A DNA stretch of 64,000 bases from Paramecium octaurelia (taxonomy: Eukaryota; Ciliophora; Oligohymenophorea; Peniculida; Parameciidae). The DNA lies in NCBI GenBank assembly GCA_905182995.1, contig CAJJDP010000119.1:235384-299383 (forward strand). The letters run 5' to 3'. A program made the position numbers and the translations under genes. Below the pieces are notes generated by a model, which saw nothing but the letters and a program-made list of their open reading frames with translations, had not been told where the DNA came from and made no database searches. Positions 37,153 through 53,361 of this stretch are shown here, in pieces (within the stretch, counting starts at the first letter, position 1; every line of letters begins with the position of its first letter).

Positions 37153-38012
37153 TCAGTTTTCTAAATATAATCCAATATTGTAATGACCTGGTTTAATCAA
37201 CAAAATAACTTAGTCTTCATGTTACTCCTCATACTTTTTCAATTCAAATCCAGCATTTTAAAAAAATACTAATAATATTTTTCTTAAATTTATAAACATA
37301 AATACATTTTTAAGCTCTTAGCAAGGGCGGATATTACCACTTCATTATTGTTACACTCTGTCTCCCAAATTAGCAAATTCTCTCTATCATATAGTAAGGT
37401 TGCCAAATCATTTTCATCAACAACAAGGTTAGCAAGGTTCCTAAAAAAAATAGTTGATAATCCGTATAAGCAACAATCCATTTCTTGTTAATCCTCGTAA
37501 CACTAGAATTACTTGATAAATGATTCTTCCCTTTTTTGCTTATCTTTGATCATTCTTAATTGACTTATCATTTTGAAGAATTCTGTCCGTAAGTTAGCCT
37601 AGATCTTTTCATTTTCAGTATTAAAATTATCCGAAAATATTTTCATCTAAATATTTGCATATTTCTTAGTAAATTCTGCAAATTAATTAGGTTTATCCTT
37701 CAGTAAAATCATGCGCAGATATTAAAATCCAAAAGCAGTATAAAAGCAATTTCCATCACCTCTAACTTCTCTGAAAAAGTTGCATATTTTTGCTAATTCA
37801 GCAGACATTTAAATGGATAAATTATAGTTCTTTCTTAGTTCTGTTTTAGTTTGAACACCTCTGATGAATTATTTATACTCTTCTTAAACATCCCTTTTTC
37901 TCCATGTTTAATTATAAAGTTCATTTATTAAATTATTACATTCTTTATTAGCTTTATATAAGCTTATTACGTTATTCGTCTCTTTCTTTCTACAGCAGCA
38001 GCAAATACCCAT
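37153..38012 (-). CDS. Otubain-like (OTU/C65) deubiquitinase with lipidation-type N terminus
   Basis: Cysteine protease that would remove ubiquitin chains. Catalytic Asp-Cys block: FREVRGDGNCFYTAFGF (family: RPDGNCFYRAFGF); catalytic His block: ILLIKPGHYNIGLY (family: YRPGHYDILY). The 278 residues (one 23-nt intron) match otubain length. Unusual for an otubain, the protein begins MGICCCCRKKE: glycine 2 for N-myristoylation followed by four cysteines for palmitoylation and a basic patch, which suggests stable membrane anchoring. Start ATG 38010-38012; the upstream kinase gene ends 111 bp away. Confidence 0.87.
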
Positions 38013-38122
38013 TTTCAAACAATAATAAATTATTTATCTAATTCTATTATTAATAAATCTAATAATAATTATAAAATATATTGATTGAAATTAAAATAAC
38101 TTAGTTATAAATTTTTGTATGT

Positions 38123-41644
<3,522 letters not shown>

Positions 41645-41716
41645 TTATTATTAATATTTTAAATGTAATAAAACAACTTCCAGGCAAAATTTAGAGCAGC
41701 TCTTGCTATCTCTCAA

Positions 41717-42962
41717 ATGGATAAAAAGAATCGAGCCCAAAACAAGGGACAAACTCAGAATTAATTACACCAAACTATCGTCGAGCATAATGGACTCAAG
41801 TCCACATATTTTATGGGCCATAATGAAATTCCTGAGATAGATGAAAATGCCATTGTGGTTGCAGAACATGACATCTCAGTTGTAACGAAAAAAGAGGAAC
41901 CATACAAAACTCCTAAATTAGACGGAATGCTTCTTAAAAAGAGTCCACATTTCTTATAAGGATGGCAACAGAGATGGGCAGTCTGCCAAAATAATCGCTT
42001 GGTTTACTACTTACCAGAAAATAGGAACTCGCCATTTGGAGTTCTTGATTTCAATATCATGTCGTATTCCTTGTAAGAAACCAAAGACCAAAATGGCAAT
42101 ATTATTGAATTTGTGTATCATCTTTTACACTATTTGTAGATTAATTCCTAGTGGATCCACAAAGAACTTTATTTTTAAAGCTGGCACTTCTTAAGAAACA
42201 ATGAAATGGTTTCATGTTATCAGGGAAAACAAGGACACATCTGAAGGAGCAAAAAAGATACTTAATAGCTTAATTAAATATCCTAGATTTTGGAGGGTAT
42301 TGCATGTTATTATTTTTAGACGGATAGGATATCGTGTGACTAATTTTTGAAAACAGGAGATACTGGTGACATACTTCTATTTAGAGGAAATGGAGCTAAC
42401 TGTTTAATTTAGAGAGGATTAACTGGGTCTGATTATGATCATGCAGCAGTCTTGTTACGATTTCCATCAGGTTCATTGTTCATACTTGAGGCTACTGGTT
42501 GTTATGGAGTAGGATTGTGTTCTTGGAGTATTTAGAATAATTAATTTCTATAGAGGATATGATTAATGAAAGATGGTTTGAATTGTATGAAAAGATTATG
42601 ATTAGAAAATTGGAAATAGATAGAGATCACAATTTTTTAAAAACAGTGTAAGAATTTTTGAATGAAAATATGGGTAAAAAGTATTCACTCACTCCTATGA
42701 AATTACTTAAATAGAAATCTACAGTTTAAGACATTAATAAATAGACTAATAAGGTAAATTGATGTTTATATTTTTACAGGAAGAAAGGACCTTTTTCTGT
42801 TCTGAATTGGTTGCAGCGCTTTACAAACAGCTGGGAATATTCGATTAATAAAAATCTGCAGCATAATATTGGCCAGGAAATTTGTGCTCAGAAAATAAAT
42901 AACTTATTGTTTTAAAGGGAACATTGCATCCAGAATAATTGATTGATTTTAGTAACGTCTGA
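41717..42962 (+). CDS. PH domain fused to permuted NlpC/P60-like (DUF830/YiiX) papain-fold protein
   Basis: Four introns (25, 23, 26 and 26 nt) give 382 codons. Residues ~70-185 are a PH domain: DGMLLKKSPHFLQGWQQRWA, FGVLDFNIM, KNFIFKAGTS, ETMKWFHVI. Residues ~200-380 match permuted papain-like proteins: GDILLFRG, then DHAAVLLRFPSGSLFILEAT, then FFCSELVAALYKQLG and YWPGNL, so catalytic His (DHAAV) and Cys (FCSEL) are both present. Related proteins hydrolyse or transfer acyl/amide groups on lipids or peptides; the PH domain would place it on membranes. An in-frame ATG at 41663 would add 18 residues but lies only 18 bp from the divergent kinase start. Confidence 0.82.
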
Positions 42963-43898
42963 TTTTGATTCAATTAATATCACATTTTATTTTATCAATC
43001 AATAATCAAGCAATATATTTTTTATTTTTTTGTTGAATTTTAAACCTATATAATGTGATAATTAGAGATATTATATCCTTCATTTCGTTTAACTAAAGAC
43101 TCAAACTCAATTGATAAAAATTGATAAAATTATCATTTCAAGTTGAATTTAGATAAATAGAATAAACCCAATTTAAGCATAATTTCGTTAAGTTGTAAAA
43201 GATATTTTATAGCCCATTTACATAATTTTAGGGTGGTAATAGAATTGTATAATATAGATAGTCTGTAATATAATACCTGATATTATTCTCATTATTACTA
43301 AGCATAATTAATTTAGATATTCATAAATACTTTTAATTTTATATAAATTATTTTGTCTTATTTATAATTTAATAATTAAATATAAATTAAACTATTGAAT
43401 AGATAATATTATAGGATTATAAGGTTTAGAACCTGGTAGAAGCTTGTCTTCGAAATTGATAGAACTTGATGAAATAATTCAAAACTAAATCATCGATGAA
43501 TTGATTTCCACTTTTTGCTTTGGATAAAATAATCATCTCTAAAATTCAGCCTATGAACTCAAAATTAATTTTTTGAAGACTTTCATAAAATAAATTTTGA
43601 AAGGCAAAGTTGTCAATAGATAATTGAGACACAATTTAATAACATTATACAAATCTCATTATATAATGATGTCATTCAGAAGCAACAAGCTTTTATAGAT
43701 TGAGACAGCCTTTAATTCTGTTTGATTTCTAAATGGCTACTGTTAGGGTAGTATTCACAATTTGTTACTTCAGATAAACTTTAGGGAATAAATTTTAAAA
43801 ATTACTATGTTATTTTTATCATTTATCTTTTATAGAGATATTACAAGAAAGAAATATTTGTTCTCAAATATTTTATAAAGAAGTATTTCAGATATTGT
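42963..43898. other. AT-rich interval with one protein-like fragment
   Basis: About 940 bp between convergent genes. Plus-strand positions 43413-43733 read without TGA as a plausible protein piece (LEPGRSLSSKLIELDEII, ILKGKVVNRQLRHNLI), but with no start codon and no clear ends. It may be a gene fossil or an unlinked exon. Confidence 0.35.
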
Positions 43899-46010
43899 TC
43901 ATTTAATTTGTTTGGCTTAACCCTATAAATCTATATTCTTTTATTTTGAGTAAACCTTCATCCTTTAGATGTGTTATTTTCTGGTATATACTTAGAAATA
44001 TAATTACTTAATTTCTTTTGGTAAGCCTTCGATAATCCATGGGTGTAATAAAGCTTCAGATGGTTTCATTCTCAATTTAGGATCCCATGACAAGCATTTA
44101 CTAATGAACTTATCTATATAAGCTATGAAGTTACGTCATAAAAGGTGGGTGATTATGCTTAGAGAAGTTCTTTCAAAGGTTTATGTGAAATTATTAAGTC
44201 AGATTCTTTGATTTGAGCCAGAAGTTCATAATTGGCATTGAAAAATTTATGTTTTTTAGGACAAGAATCTAGAAATTGGCTAGTAGGAGATCCAAGAATA
44301 GCTACTTGTAGAAACAACAATTGCTTTTCATTTTTTGATTGAAATAATGAATTGCCAAGACACAGTTCAGCAACAATACAACCAAAACTCCACATGTCAA
44401 TTGCAGTTGTATAGGGTATACCAAGTATAATTTCAGGTGCTCTGTAAAATCTACTCTGTATAAATCATATTAGATGAGAATTTACTTAAACGTAAGTGTA
44501 TAATTTAGAATTTATAAAACAACTTGATCCAAAATCGATTATTTTGATTCCAGATTTCAATAAGTCCTTTAGTAGAATGTTTTCAGGTTTGAGATCGCAA
44601 TGGATAATATTGCATTCTGATAAATACATAAGTGCTTATAATATTTGAACAGCAAATCTTCTGATCAAATCAAGTTCAAATCCTTAGAAATCATTGCATG
44701 CTATAAATTCATAAAGACTACAACTCAATAATTCAAAAACGATGCACTCTAATAATAATGATTATCATACTACATGATTTCGAAAAATAAAATGACTAAG
44801 CATTTTTACCAAACAACAACTACTATCAGCTCTATTGACTACTTTCAAGATTTCAATTTCAGTAAATGCCTAATCTTACAATTTTTCATCATTTTTGATG
44901 ATTTTGATAGCAACATTTTAGTTTTGCTTATGATCCATTACTTTAAAAACTTATCCGAAACTGCCATGTCCCAATTTTTCTATCATCTCATAACGATACA
45001 TTATATGATCATATTATCTAAATATATAATCACCCCTACATATTAAAATAGAATGATACTCTTTTGTATCAAAAGTATTAATATATTATTAAGTTTCTTA
45101 GGGTAGTGTGATTGTTTCAGGTCTAAGATAATAAATAGTATCAATCTCCTTAATCTCATTCTGTTCAAAATCTGCCAATTGAGATTAATAATATTCTAGG
45201 ACAACCTGAGATGTCTAAGGTAATTTTGGTTTAGGTCTGTTAATAGATTTGGACTCAATATCTTCTTTAAAATTATCTTAATTTGTAATTGTTAAATTAT
45301 TGACCTTATAATGTTTCTATTACATATTCCTTCCGAAATTCTACTTAAGGTTTGAAATTCTATATCTAACAGAATCGGAGGTAATTTATCGAATTTAGTC
45401 AAGTCTTTCAAAAAGATTTCCAGGTATTTTGCGTGATAGACGATTTTTGAATGTCTCCGAATTGATAGGGTACTTAGTATCTGGACTGGTTTTTAGACTT
45501 TTCTTCGGGGAGTTATGTTATGTGTTCATTTAAATGATAGGCTAGGGTTTTTGGAGTTGAGTGTATAAACCTTTGAACTAATAGAAATTTATTTACGAAC
45601 ACAATCACGAGGAACTTAATCCTATGTTAAGATATTATTTATTTATTTAGTATTCAATGCACGATTATTTGGTCTACTTGTAGGGTAAATTTCGTCTTTT
45701 TAAAGTAGAGATACTAAATTAGATCAAGTTTTTACAGGCATCAACTACACTTATAAGTTTAGAATTCGGAGGAGACTTATCGTTGGGTTAGGTAATTTGA
45801 GTTGATGTATTTTGAGTACACGGAATATGGAGAGAGTATTATTGATTTGGAAAATACTCTTTGATTTGATGTCTAAGATGATTGGGATTACAGGGATCAT
45901 TCAATGGAGTTCTAGATTTGAGGTTTGATGTTTTACGAGATTCTGCTTCATTTGTAGTTTTCTGGCGTACTCATTATATAATATTTTTTACAATTTTCAG
46001 GTTGCCCCAT
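43899..46010 (-). CDS. DYRK-family dual-specificity kinase (class II DYRK-like)
   Basis: The DYRK DH-box precedes the kinase domain: [19 protein letters not shown] and [18 protein letters not shown]. Kinase motifs: [48 protein letters not shown], and the activation loop [17 protein letters not shown] with the YxY autophosphorylation site split by a 28-nt intron. Other introns of 24 nt and 26 nt restore the frame through the domain. A poorly resolved exon joint around 45600 affects the disordered N-terminal third. DYRKs set cell-growth and differentiation switches. Start MGQPEN lies 71 bp from the divergent coiled-coil gene. Confidence 0.88.
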
Positions 46011-46081
46011 TTTTTCATTATAAATATGATTTCTTTTTATTTTTTGGAAATAAAAATTTATTTGCAAAAATAAAAATACCA

Positions 46082-47763
46082 ATGTACGATAATATAACAA
46101 CTGAACAAAGACCCACTCTTTATAGGAACTCTGATTAGAAACAATAATATTAAATACCAACAACGGCTGATTCACATTTGCATCATCTAACTCCAATGAC
46201 TGGAATGAAGACTTATGAATCACCATCTAAGCCATACGCATCCCCTGATCAATAAACTATGGCATTTACAACATCCCCTAATAATGTGAATTCATTTGTT
46301 TCTCCAATAAGACCACAAATCCTACAACCATAATTGATTTCGCCATAAAAGCCAATACCTTCATACATTAATCAGTCACCCTATATTAGACCATAAATCA
46401 CTTCAGTGCAACCCATTCAATTGCCTGTCAAACCTACTATAGAAGAGATACATATTAGCGAACATCCCGTCTAAGTGATTAAGAGGGAAGAATTGGATCG
46501 ATCATATTAGGAATAGATTAAAAAATTGGAAAATCAATTGAATAGTTTACAGATGGAGAATATTAAGCTTAGAAGTGTTCAGGCAACTGAAAAAATATCA
46601 ATTGGAGAGGATGTAACAAGAGTTAATCAACTGAGAGATGAGATACAAAAATATATGAAGATTGCTTTTGAATTGTAATAAGAAATTGACATTTGGAAGA
46701 AGAGATATGCTGATTTCGAAGCTGAAGTCAGATTCTAATATGGAGTAGAATAAGAATTAGCCAATACTAAGAGAGGTAATTTATTATTCATATATTTTAG
46801 ATTTAAAAGAGACTAACATCATTTTGAATCATGAAATTAAAATGCAAAAGGATTTAGTGTTGGAGTGGTAAAAGAAGTACAAGGATCTTGAATTTAAGAT
46901 CTTTGGATTCAACGAAGAAAGTAGTGTGATACAAAAAACAAAGGAATAGTAAATTAGGGAATTGTAGAGCAAATTGGCTTTGATGACCACTGAGGTTGAA
47001 AGAGTTAATGTGTTGAATGAATAGAAGAATAATGAGATGGAGAGATGGAAGGGGAGATTCTAGGACATTGAAACTGAATCATTAGAGAAAGACAGTCGTT
47101 TGACTCAATTGAATACTGAGATGAGTAGATTAAGATAAGTGATTGATAATCTCAATAGAGAAAATGGATTACTCAAAACTAAGATCATCAATCCTACAGA
47201 ATTTTAGAATAAAATAAATTTGCAATAACAACAAATTGAATAATTGCAACTCAAAATAAAGTAAAGTAACCAAGACTACGAAAATTTATATTAAGAACAC
47301 AATTAATTACAACTCTAAGTTCAATTGAATCAAGACAATAAAGCCCAATAATACAAGGATCAGATCGCTAAATTAGAGTTGGAATTAAGAAAAGTCTAGA
47401 GAACTTTCCTAGAAAAAGACTAGTAAATAAAAGAGTTAAATGAAAAAACTGAGGAAATGGAAAATATGTTATAAAATTAATAGTCATCCCAATCAAAAAC
47501 GGAGACCTACGTAACTCATTATGTTAATGTATACATATTTTAATATTTAAAAATAGGAGGCAAATCAATGGAAAAAGAAGTTTGAAGACTAAAATAAGAA
47601 ATATTTTGAAGTCCAAGAGAAATTGGTTATGGCAGAGACAGAGTTGTAATCTTTGAAGAAAAGGCAACAAGCACAACCAATAGTCACATAGACAGTATAC
47701 GAGGTCAAAAATACCTCCTCAGTTAGGACGAATAATAATAACTAGTCAGCCAGAATTCCTTGA
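46082..47763 (+). CDS. Coiled-coil protein with disordered P/S/Q head
   Basis: 542 residues after introns of 25 nt (near 46774) and 28 nt (ending just before 47558); exact codon count. Residues 1-135 are P/S/T/Q-rich; residues 140-515 are continuous coiled coil (QEQIKKLENQLNSLQME, LRDEIQKYMKIAFELQQEI). The C terminus is short and basic. Typical of cytoskeletal or basal-body proteins in ciliates, but I recognise no named family. Confidence 0.78.
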
Positions 47764-47924
47764 GTTTATTTTCTTAAATATTATATTATATATATTAAAA
47801 ATTAACATTTTTTGACGAATTAAAGAGATTTGTCCGATAATATTGTATATAAATCCAACTCTAATTTACGTATTTAAGATTATTAAGTTATTTAAAAAAA
47901 ATCATTTATCTTTAAACTTTCTAA

Positions 47925-48525
47925 ATGAATCCGTATTACTCTTACTATTCCATCCCCTCATAAAACAGTAAGCATCTAAACATTAACTTAATAGACTATT
48001 GGCAATATTACTAAAATTACTTAGTCCCATAATGGTACTAGATGAATAATTAGTAAGTTTAGAACAATTAATGTCAAGTGGGATGCTAAAACGAGCCATA
48101 ATTAGATTTAAACAAGAATTAATCAAATCATTTTCAAATTCCTTCCAATAACGATGCGAATAATTTTTAAAGCTTGGACAGAGTGAAGACTTAGAATAAT
48201 ATTGAGAAGACAGATTTGTTCGAGGATCTGGATTTAAAGAAAAAGGTGAAAAAATAAAGAGGTATGTTTATTCATATGAAATTTAGGTCACTGGACTAAC
48301 GAGGAACACTATAAATTCTTGTAATTTGTGAGGCTTCACAGCGATCTCTTCAAGACGACTGTTCATAAGAAGTTAAATCGCGTTTTTAAAATGATGGCGG
48401 AGGAAATTTAAACCAGAAATGCTTGTTAATGTAGATCTCATTTCTCTAAATTTAATCCATTTATTGAAACAGTAATATAATTTCACATATTCGTAGAACA
48501 TCCTGAGAAGAAAATTGTGTAATGA
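47925..48525 (+). CDS. Myb/SANT-like (SHAQKYF-type) DNA-binding protein
   Basis: 182 residues with introns of 27 and 25 nt. The N terminus is Y/Q/N-rich; the Myb-like domain spans HWTNEEHYKFLQFVRLHS, then FKMMAEEIQTRNACQCRSHF. That is one Myb repeat with W-T-x-E-E-H and the Q-C-R-S-H recognition-helix ending used by plant and ciliate one-repeat Myb proteins. It should be a nuclear regulator. Sequence after the domain (FSKFNPFIETVIQFHIFVEH) is short. Confidence 0.72.
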
Positions 48526-48660
48526 CGAATAAGTCTATGAAAAAATGTTTGAAAATAAAAACAAACTTGATGTGTAATGAAATGTTTAAAAAAATCATAA
48601 TTTATAGAAAATAATTATATATTATATAAATTATTAAAAATATATAAAGTAGCAAAACAT

Positions 48661-49736
48661 ATGTCATAACTTCTTAATAAGATGGTATCATATGCTGTTT
48701 CTATGGTAGTTTCGAAACACAAGTCAAAGTGAATTCAAAGTGCCAAGTATTATTTCATGATAATTTCATGAGCAAAGTAAAGCGTTGCCTGACGACTTCG
48801 CCTCTTAGATCTTAAGCAACGACATCGTTTTAGTGCTCAGCAATTACACCAACAATGAAGCTCTGAAAAATTTGATTTAATTGTACATGGTAATAATCTA
48901 CTCTTAACCTAATAGTAAGGAGTCGAGTATTATAAGGAATGCGAGGATCGAGCACATGAATACTTCGAAATAAAGTTGAAAAATATATTTACGAACCCAT
49001 CAATTTTACAGCCTTCGGAATAACCCAAACAAAGTACACCTCCAGAAAAGAAAAAAATTGAAGTGCCCACAATAAATGTAGTATAGGCTTCATATTCATT
49101 TATGAACAAACCCAAGACTTCTAAAAAGCCAGATAACAATATACTTTCATTTAGCTTTCAAGAACCCGTGGTTGATAAGTTTTTTCAATGTGGCTCCACA
49201 ATCAACAAGAATCAAAATAGCTAAAGCTTTTGTAAGATAATAAAAAATACAGAGAGCAGTCACAGTGAGGAGGAAGAGGAGGAGGAAAACACTCATTAAA
49301 AAAACATGATAGAATAAGAGAAGGAGGAGAAAATCAAAGAGATTCAAAATTAGGTTATTGAAGAATAAATCATAATTCAAACTGAAGGCAGGGCAAAAGA
49401 AATAGCAATCCAATTTAAAAAGTAGGAGAGGCGAATATCGCAGGTAATGAAAATGAAATAACTATTCAATAGCAAATCGAAGCAGGAATGAGTGCACAAG
49501 AGTCTAGTATTCAAAAGCGAAAGGAGATGAGGAAACTCCGGTCTTAATTTTCGTTGCATAACATCAATAAAGCCCAGTCTACTCCCACGATCAAACAATT
49601 CAACCAGCATAAAACTCCATAAGATGATCCAAATTGTATTCCCGAAGAAACTAATGAAATAGGCAGTGGCAAGTTGTCTTCAAATAAGAAGCATGTAGAA
49701 GTTAATTAATTTTAATTTAATGATGAGTGTAAATGA
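48661..49736 (+). CDS. Hypothetical charged protein (320 aa)
   Basis: Introns of 25, 33, 26 and 29 nt give 321 codons ending at TGA 49734-49736. The N-terminal 110 residues look folded and helical (LSNDIVLVLSNYTNNEALK, YYKECEDRAHEYFEIKL). Then K/P/S-rich linker, an acidic run (SEEEEEEEN) and a basic coiled coil. No family recognised. The second intron (33 nt) starts GTGC and is the least certain. Confidence 0.6.
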
Positions 49737-49798
49737 AACCCTAACTATTTATATTAAATTTGAATTTGAATTGTCGTTGTTAAAATATATTAAAACAA

Positions 49799-52683
49799 AT
49801 GAATTCGTAAATATCACATCAAACTAAGACATCTCAAACTTAATAATTCATAGCTTCCTAACTTTCCAAGTTACCCGATAAATCTAAGCTTCAGTAACTC
49901 ATTCCTGTCTAATTGCATGTTAATTGTTTTGAGCGAAAACACAATGAAGGAACTGATAACAGATAATCACCTCCATAATAATAAAATTATTGTACAAAGC
50001 CATCATAGAAACCTCAATAATCCAATCATAAATCTAATATGTCACTGTAAAATAAAAGCAATTCCCATATTGAGTCTATTTAAGAGAAATTATCAGCCTT
50101 GAACCATCCAAATAAAAAAAGAGATTACTCTCCAAACTCTGATGCAATTAGATAATTACTTAAAAATACTAAGCAAGATTCAGATATGAATAATCTATTA
50201 TCTAAAAGACAGCAATCCCAAGACTAATAGATTATTTTAACTCCAATTACTGCGAAATATCCATTAAAATCTCATTCTCCATTAGATATCAAGGAGAGTG
50301 TAGCATAATTACTTTCAAATCATTTTAGTATGCAATAAATAATATACTTAGAAACAGATGTATCATCTCCTAAAGCTAATGGAAGCAATTAAAAATAAAA
50401 AAATAACCATATCGGTCCTTACTTATCCATCTAACAATAGATACAATAGCAAAAACTGAAAGGACACAGCTCAACCAATTCGCTATCATATGGATCTAGA
50501 AACCATCATCAACAATCTTTGCAAGATTCGAAGAAATCTGAGACTGCAACGATAACTCCAACTCCTAAAAAGTTTACCACTACTTCATAAAATACTGAGC
50601 ATAGCAAAAGTAAATCTGTGGTTGAAGAATAATTGTAATGTATGAAAATAATGTAATTTGATAAAGAAAATCAATCCCATATCCTTAATTTAGGATCGCC
50701 AAGTGCTTTTAGTAGTTCTGAGCAAGCATCAAGTGTACTATCTATTTAATAAATGATAGATTGGAGATAGCATTGGAATGCATTTACAATTTGGAGTCAA
50801 AACTTAATCTCCTTTTGCAAAGCCTCCCTAATAAACACAGAGATATTGCATCTATCATAAGGAGAAGAAAGCTAAGTATGTGACTGAGGAGGGCAATGAC
50901 TATCTCTTCTTTTGTTCCAAATGCGCAGTCAAATTGGCAGGCAAGGGGATGTTCTTTACTGAAATCGCATAACTAAAACAATCTACAGTGGATTCTCAAA
51001 CCTTCTCCTTTCAATAGAGCTCACTAGATTCAATGCACAGACAATCCTCTTCAGTGGACATCCAATTCAAGGAAAGAGAAATGAAGGTCTTCCTGGCCTT
51101 GCTGTATTAAATATAGAACAATAGACAAGACCTCCTGAATCAATTATCCAACCAAGGCAATAAGCTCCAAAACTATTATGACAAATAAATGAAATTGTGT
51201 AAGGAAGCCAAATAACAATTGTCAATCTTCTTGGAAGAGATATATCAAAGAAGCATGAATTAATTATCAAGTTCAAAGCAGCAAACCCTGTCCTTCATTG
51301 CTAAACTATTCCAATAATTGACTGCTAACCAACTCGACACTAAGAAGATACAAACAGAAATTGAGAGTAATTGGAAACGAGTTCTGGAGAATATGGATAT
51401 GTCAGTGTTTAGAGAAGTTATGAATCAACATCATTCTAGATTCTCTAAGATTGGAGAATTCTAGTAGGAGATTCAGAACCAATATATTCAACTCTATTCA
51501 ATGGGCTCTATGGATATCTAGGCCACAATGTCATTGATTGCATAGAAGTATTTTATTAAGGTATGCATAGTTTTGAGGTGGTTGAATCTGCAATACCTCT
51601 GATTTCAAACATCTAATAAATAAACTTAACCCAACCCATCAGAACCTAACCCACTCCCCCCAAAAAGAATGAGGAGTCAATTAGTTAAAGAATCAAAACT
51701 GATTTCAGTAATCAAAAGAAGAATTCTGATGCCAAACAACAAAACTTCTGTTAATATTTCAATGAAAAAGTTGAGACCAATCAAAATGTTAGGGACATTC
51801 AAAAAGTGAACCCTTCACTTTCATCTCACAACAACAATCTTTATGTTTCATTTGAAAATAAAGAAATATTTATGAATGCTTTGGAAATGGAAAAGAATAA
51901 GCAAGTCACTTCTTCAGAAGATGACAACTCTTCCAAACAATAAGCCATCATGATTCTTTAATCGTACAAAGGATCCCATGCTGATATTCAAGAAGAATCA
52001 CTCAATATGTCTCATGAATCATAAAAGTCTGCCCCTCACAGTCCAGCCTCAGGGTAAACAAAAGAATCCGTTTAGCGAATCAACCCCAATCAAGAATAAG
52101 AGTTCGTTGGTCTTGCTAATAACCAAAATGAGACGGTGCCCAAAGAAGCCTTTCAAAAATAGAAAAGCACTTTCAGAACACTTTTCGAAAATGAAGATAC
52201 TTAAGAACCTAACATCCAGTAGAACAAAAAAGAAGTGACTGCAATTTCTCCAGCAAGAAGTGAAAAGTTTAAATCTTTTCTTAATCGAATCTCAAATAGC
52301 CAATCTACAACCCAATAGTATCTCTATTATATTTATATCAATTAATCAACTTTAGGTATTATCAATAGATGCTACAGGGCCATTAAAAAGTTGCAACCGA
52401 AACTCCAGAACTTAAAAGAGAAGACTCATAAAGTTTTCATCAAATTAGGTTTCAACTTTCTTATGTATTTTTTAGAGAGGACCTTAAGAACCTAAAAGAT
52501 TCATAGGACATCAAAGATTCAGTGCATCAAATAAATATGTGTGATGATTAATAACATCTCAGTGACTATGATGACGAAAAAGAAATACAAGAAACTAAAA
52601 TGAGATATGTATATTAGGGAGATGAAAGAAAAGAATAATATTAAAAGACTTTGTTTTCATCACCCATGTTCAAGGACCATTGA
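49799..52683 (+). CDS. B-box-like zinc motif protein with disordered flanks
   Basis: 925 residues after introns of 25, 17, 38 and 27 nt; the sum is a whole number of codons. Residues 1-320 are Q/S/N/K-rich and disordered. A B-box-like motif follows: RYCIYHKEKKAKY and LFFCSKCAVKLAGKG (C-x2-H ... C-x2-C). It is followed by a ~200-residue coiled coil (LLNQLSNQGNKLQNYYD, KIGEFQQEIQNQ), as in TRIM-type RBCC proteins but without a RING. The last 400 residues are disordered and acidic. Probable adaptor; partner unknown. Confidence 0.75.
51561..51577 (+). other. Candidate 17-nt intron
   Basis: gtatgcatagttttgag between codons AAG and GTG of the B-box-like gene. Removing it keeps a single 926-codon frame; retaining it gives TGA about 30 bp later. 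It is shorter than every other intron used here except the ambiguous ones. Confidence 0.55.
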
Positions 52684-53361
52684 AAATTGTTAGTTATAAT
52701 AATTAATAGTCATTTAAAATTAATTTGTTATTCATAATTTGATTTATAGATTGTACTTTAAATAATGTTAAATATCAATTCATTTATTTGAGCATCTCCT
52801 AAATTATAACATACTTTCTCTCCTCAAACTAACTTCAATGATTAAATCTTACTCCTATTGTTACAATTGAGATTCATAATGATCTATCATCAGAAGTTTG
52901 CTTAATAAGTGATTAATTTTATAGAGAAATCATGCCAATACTTCTAATAAACAACTTAGCTTCTTATCAATGGAATATATAGTGATAAGACAAATCAAAC
53001 CTTCAAATATTAGCCAATTAATAATTAAGGAAATCCAAAGTAAAATGTTAGATTTATTTTCATCTCTAATAAAATCTTAATAAATGTAGATGCTATAAAT
53101 CAACAACTAATATATGCTACAAAGTCAATCAAATTGAAGAATATTTTCATAAATTTATTTCATTCAATAATCCCAACTTTCTTATAATTGATTTCCTGAT
53201 TTAACATATGACTATATCCAAAGAATTCCTTTTAATATTCATTCATTGATTTCTTTTTCTTTCAAATTAAGCAGTTTATCTATACCAACATAATTTTGAG
53301 TTTCTAAAAAGGGTTTCCATCGAAGCACTTTTACAATTTTTATAATTAATTTAACATTTGT
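52684..53361. other. AT-rich interval, remnants only
   Basis: About 680 bp. One plus-strand stretch near 53035-53260 reads without TGA for 70-odd codons but has no start and no family resemblance. Otherwise nothing identifiable. Confidence 0.35.

Noticed and set aside
37921-38122. Kinase gene seeming to read through into the otubain-like gene
   Set aside because: A 26-nt intron at 38250-38275 brings in a TGA at 38123-38125, before the otubain start.
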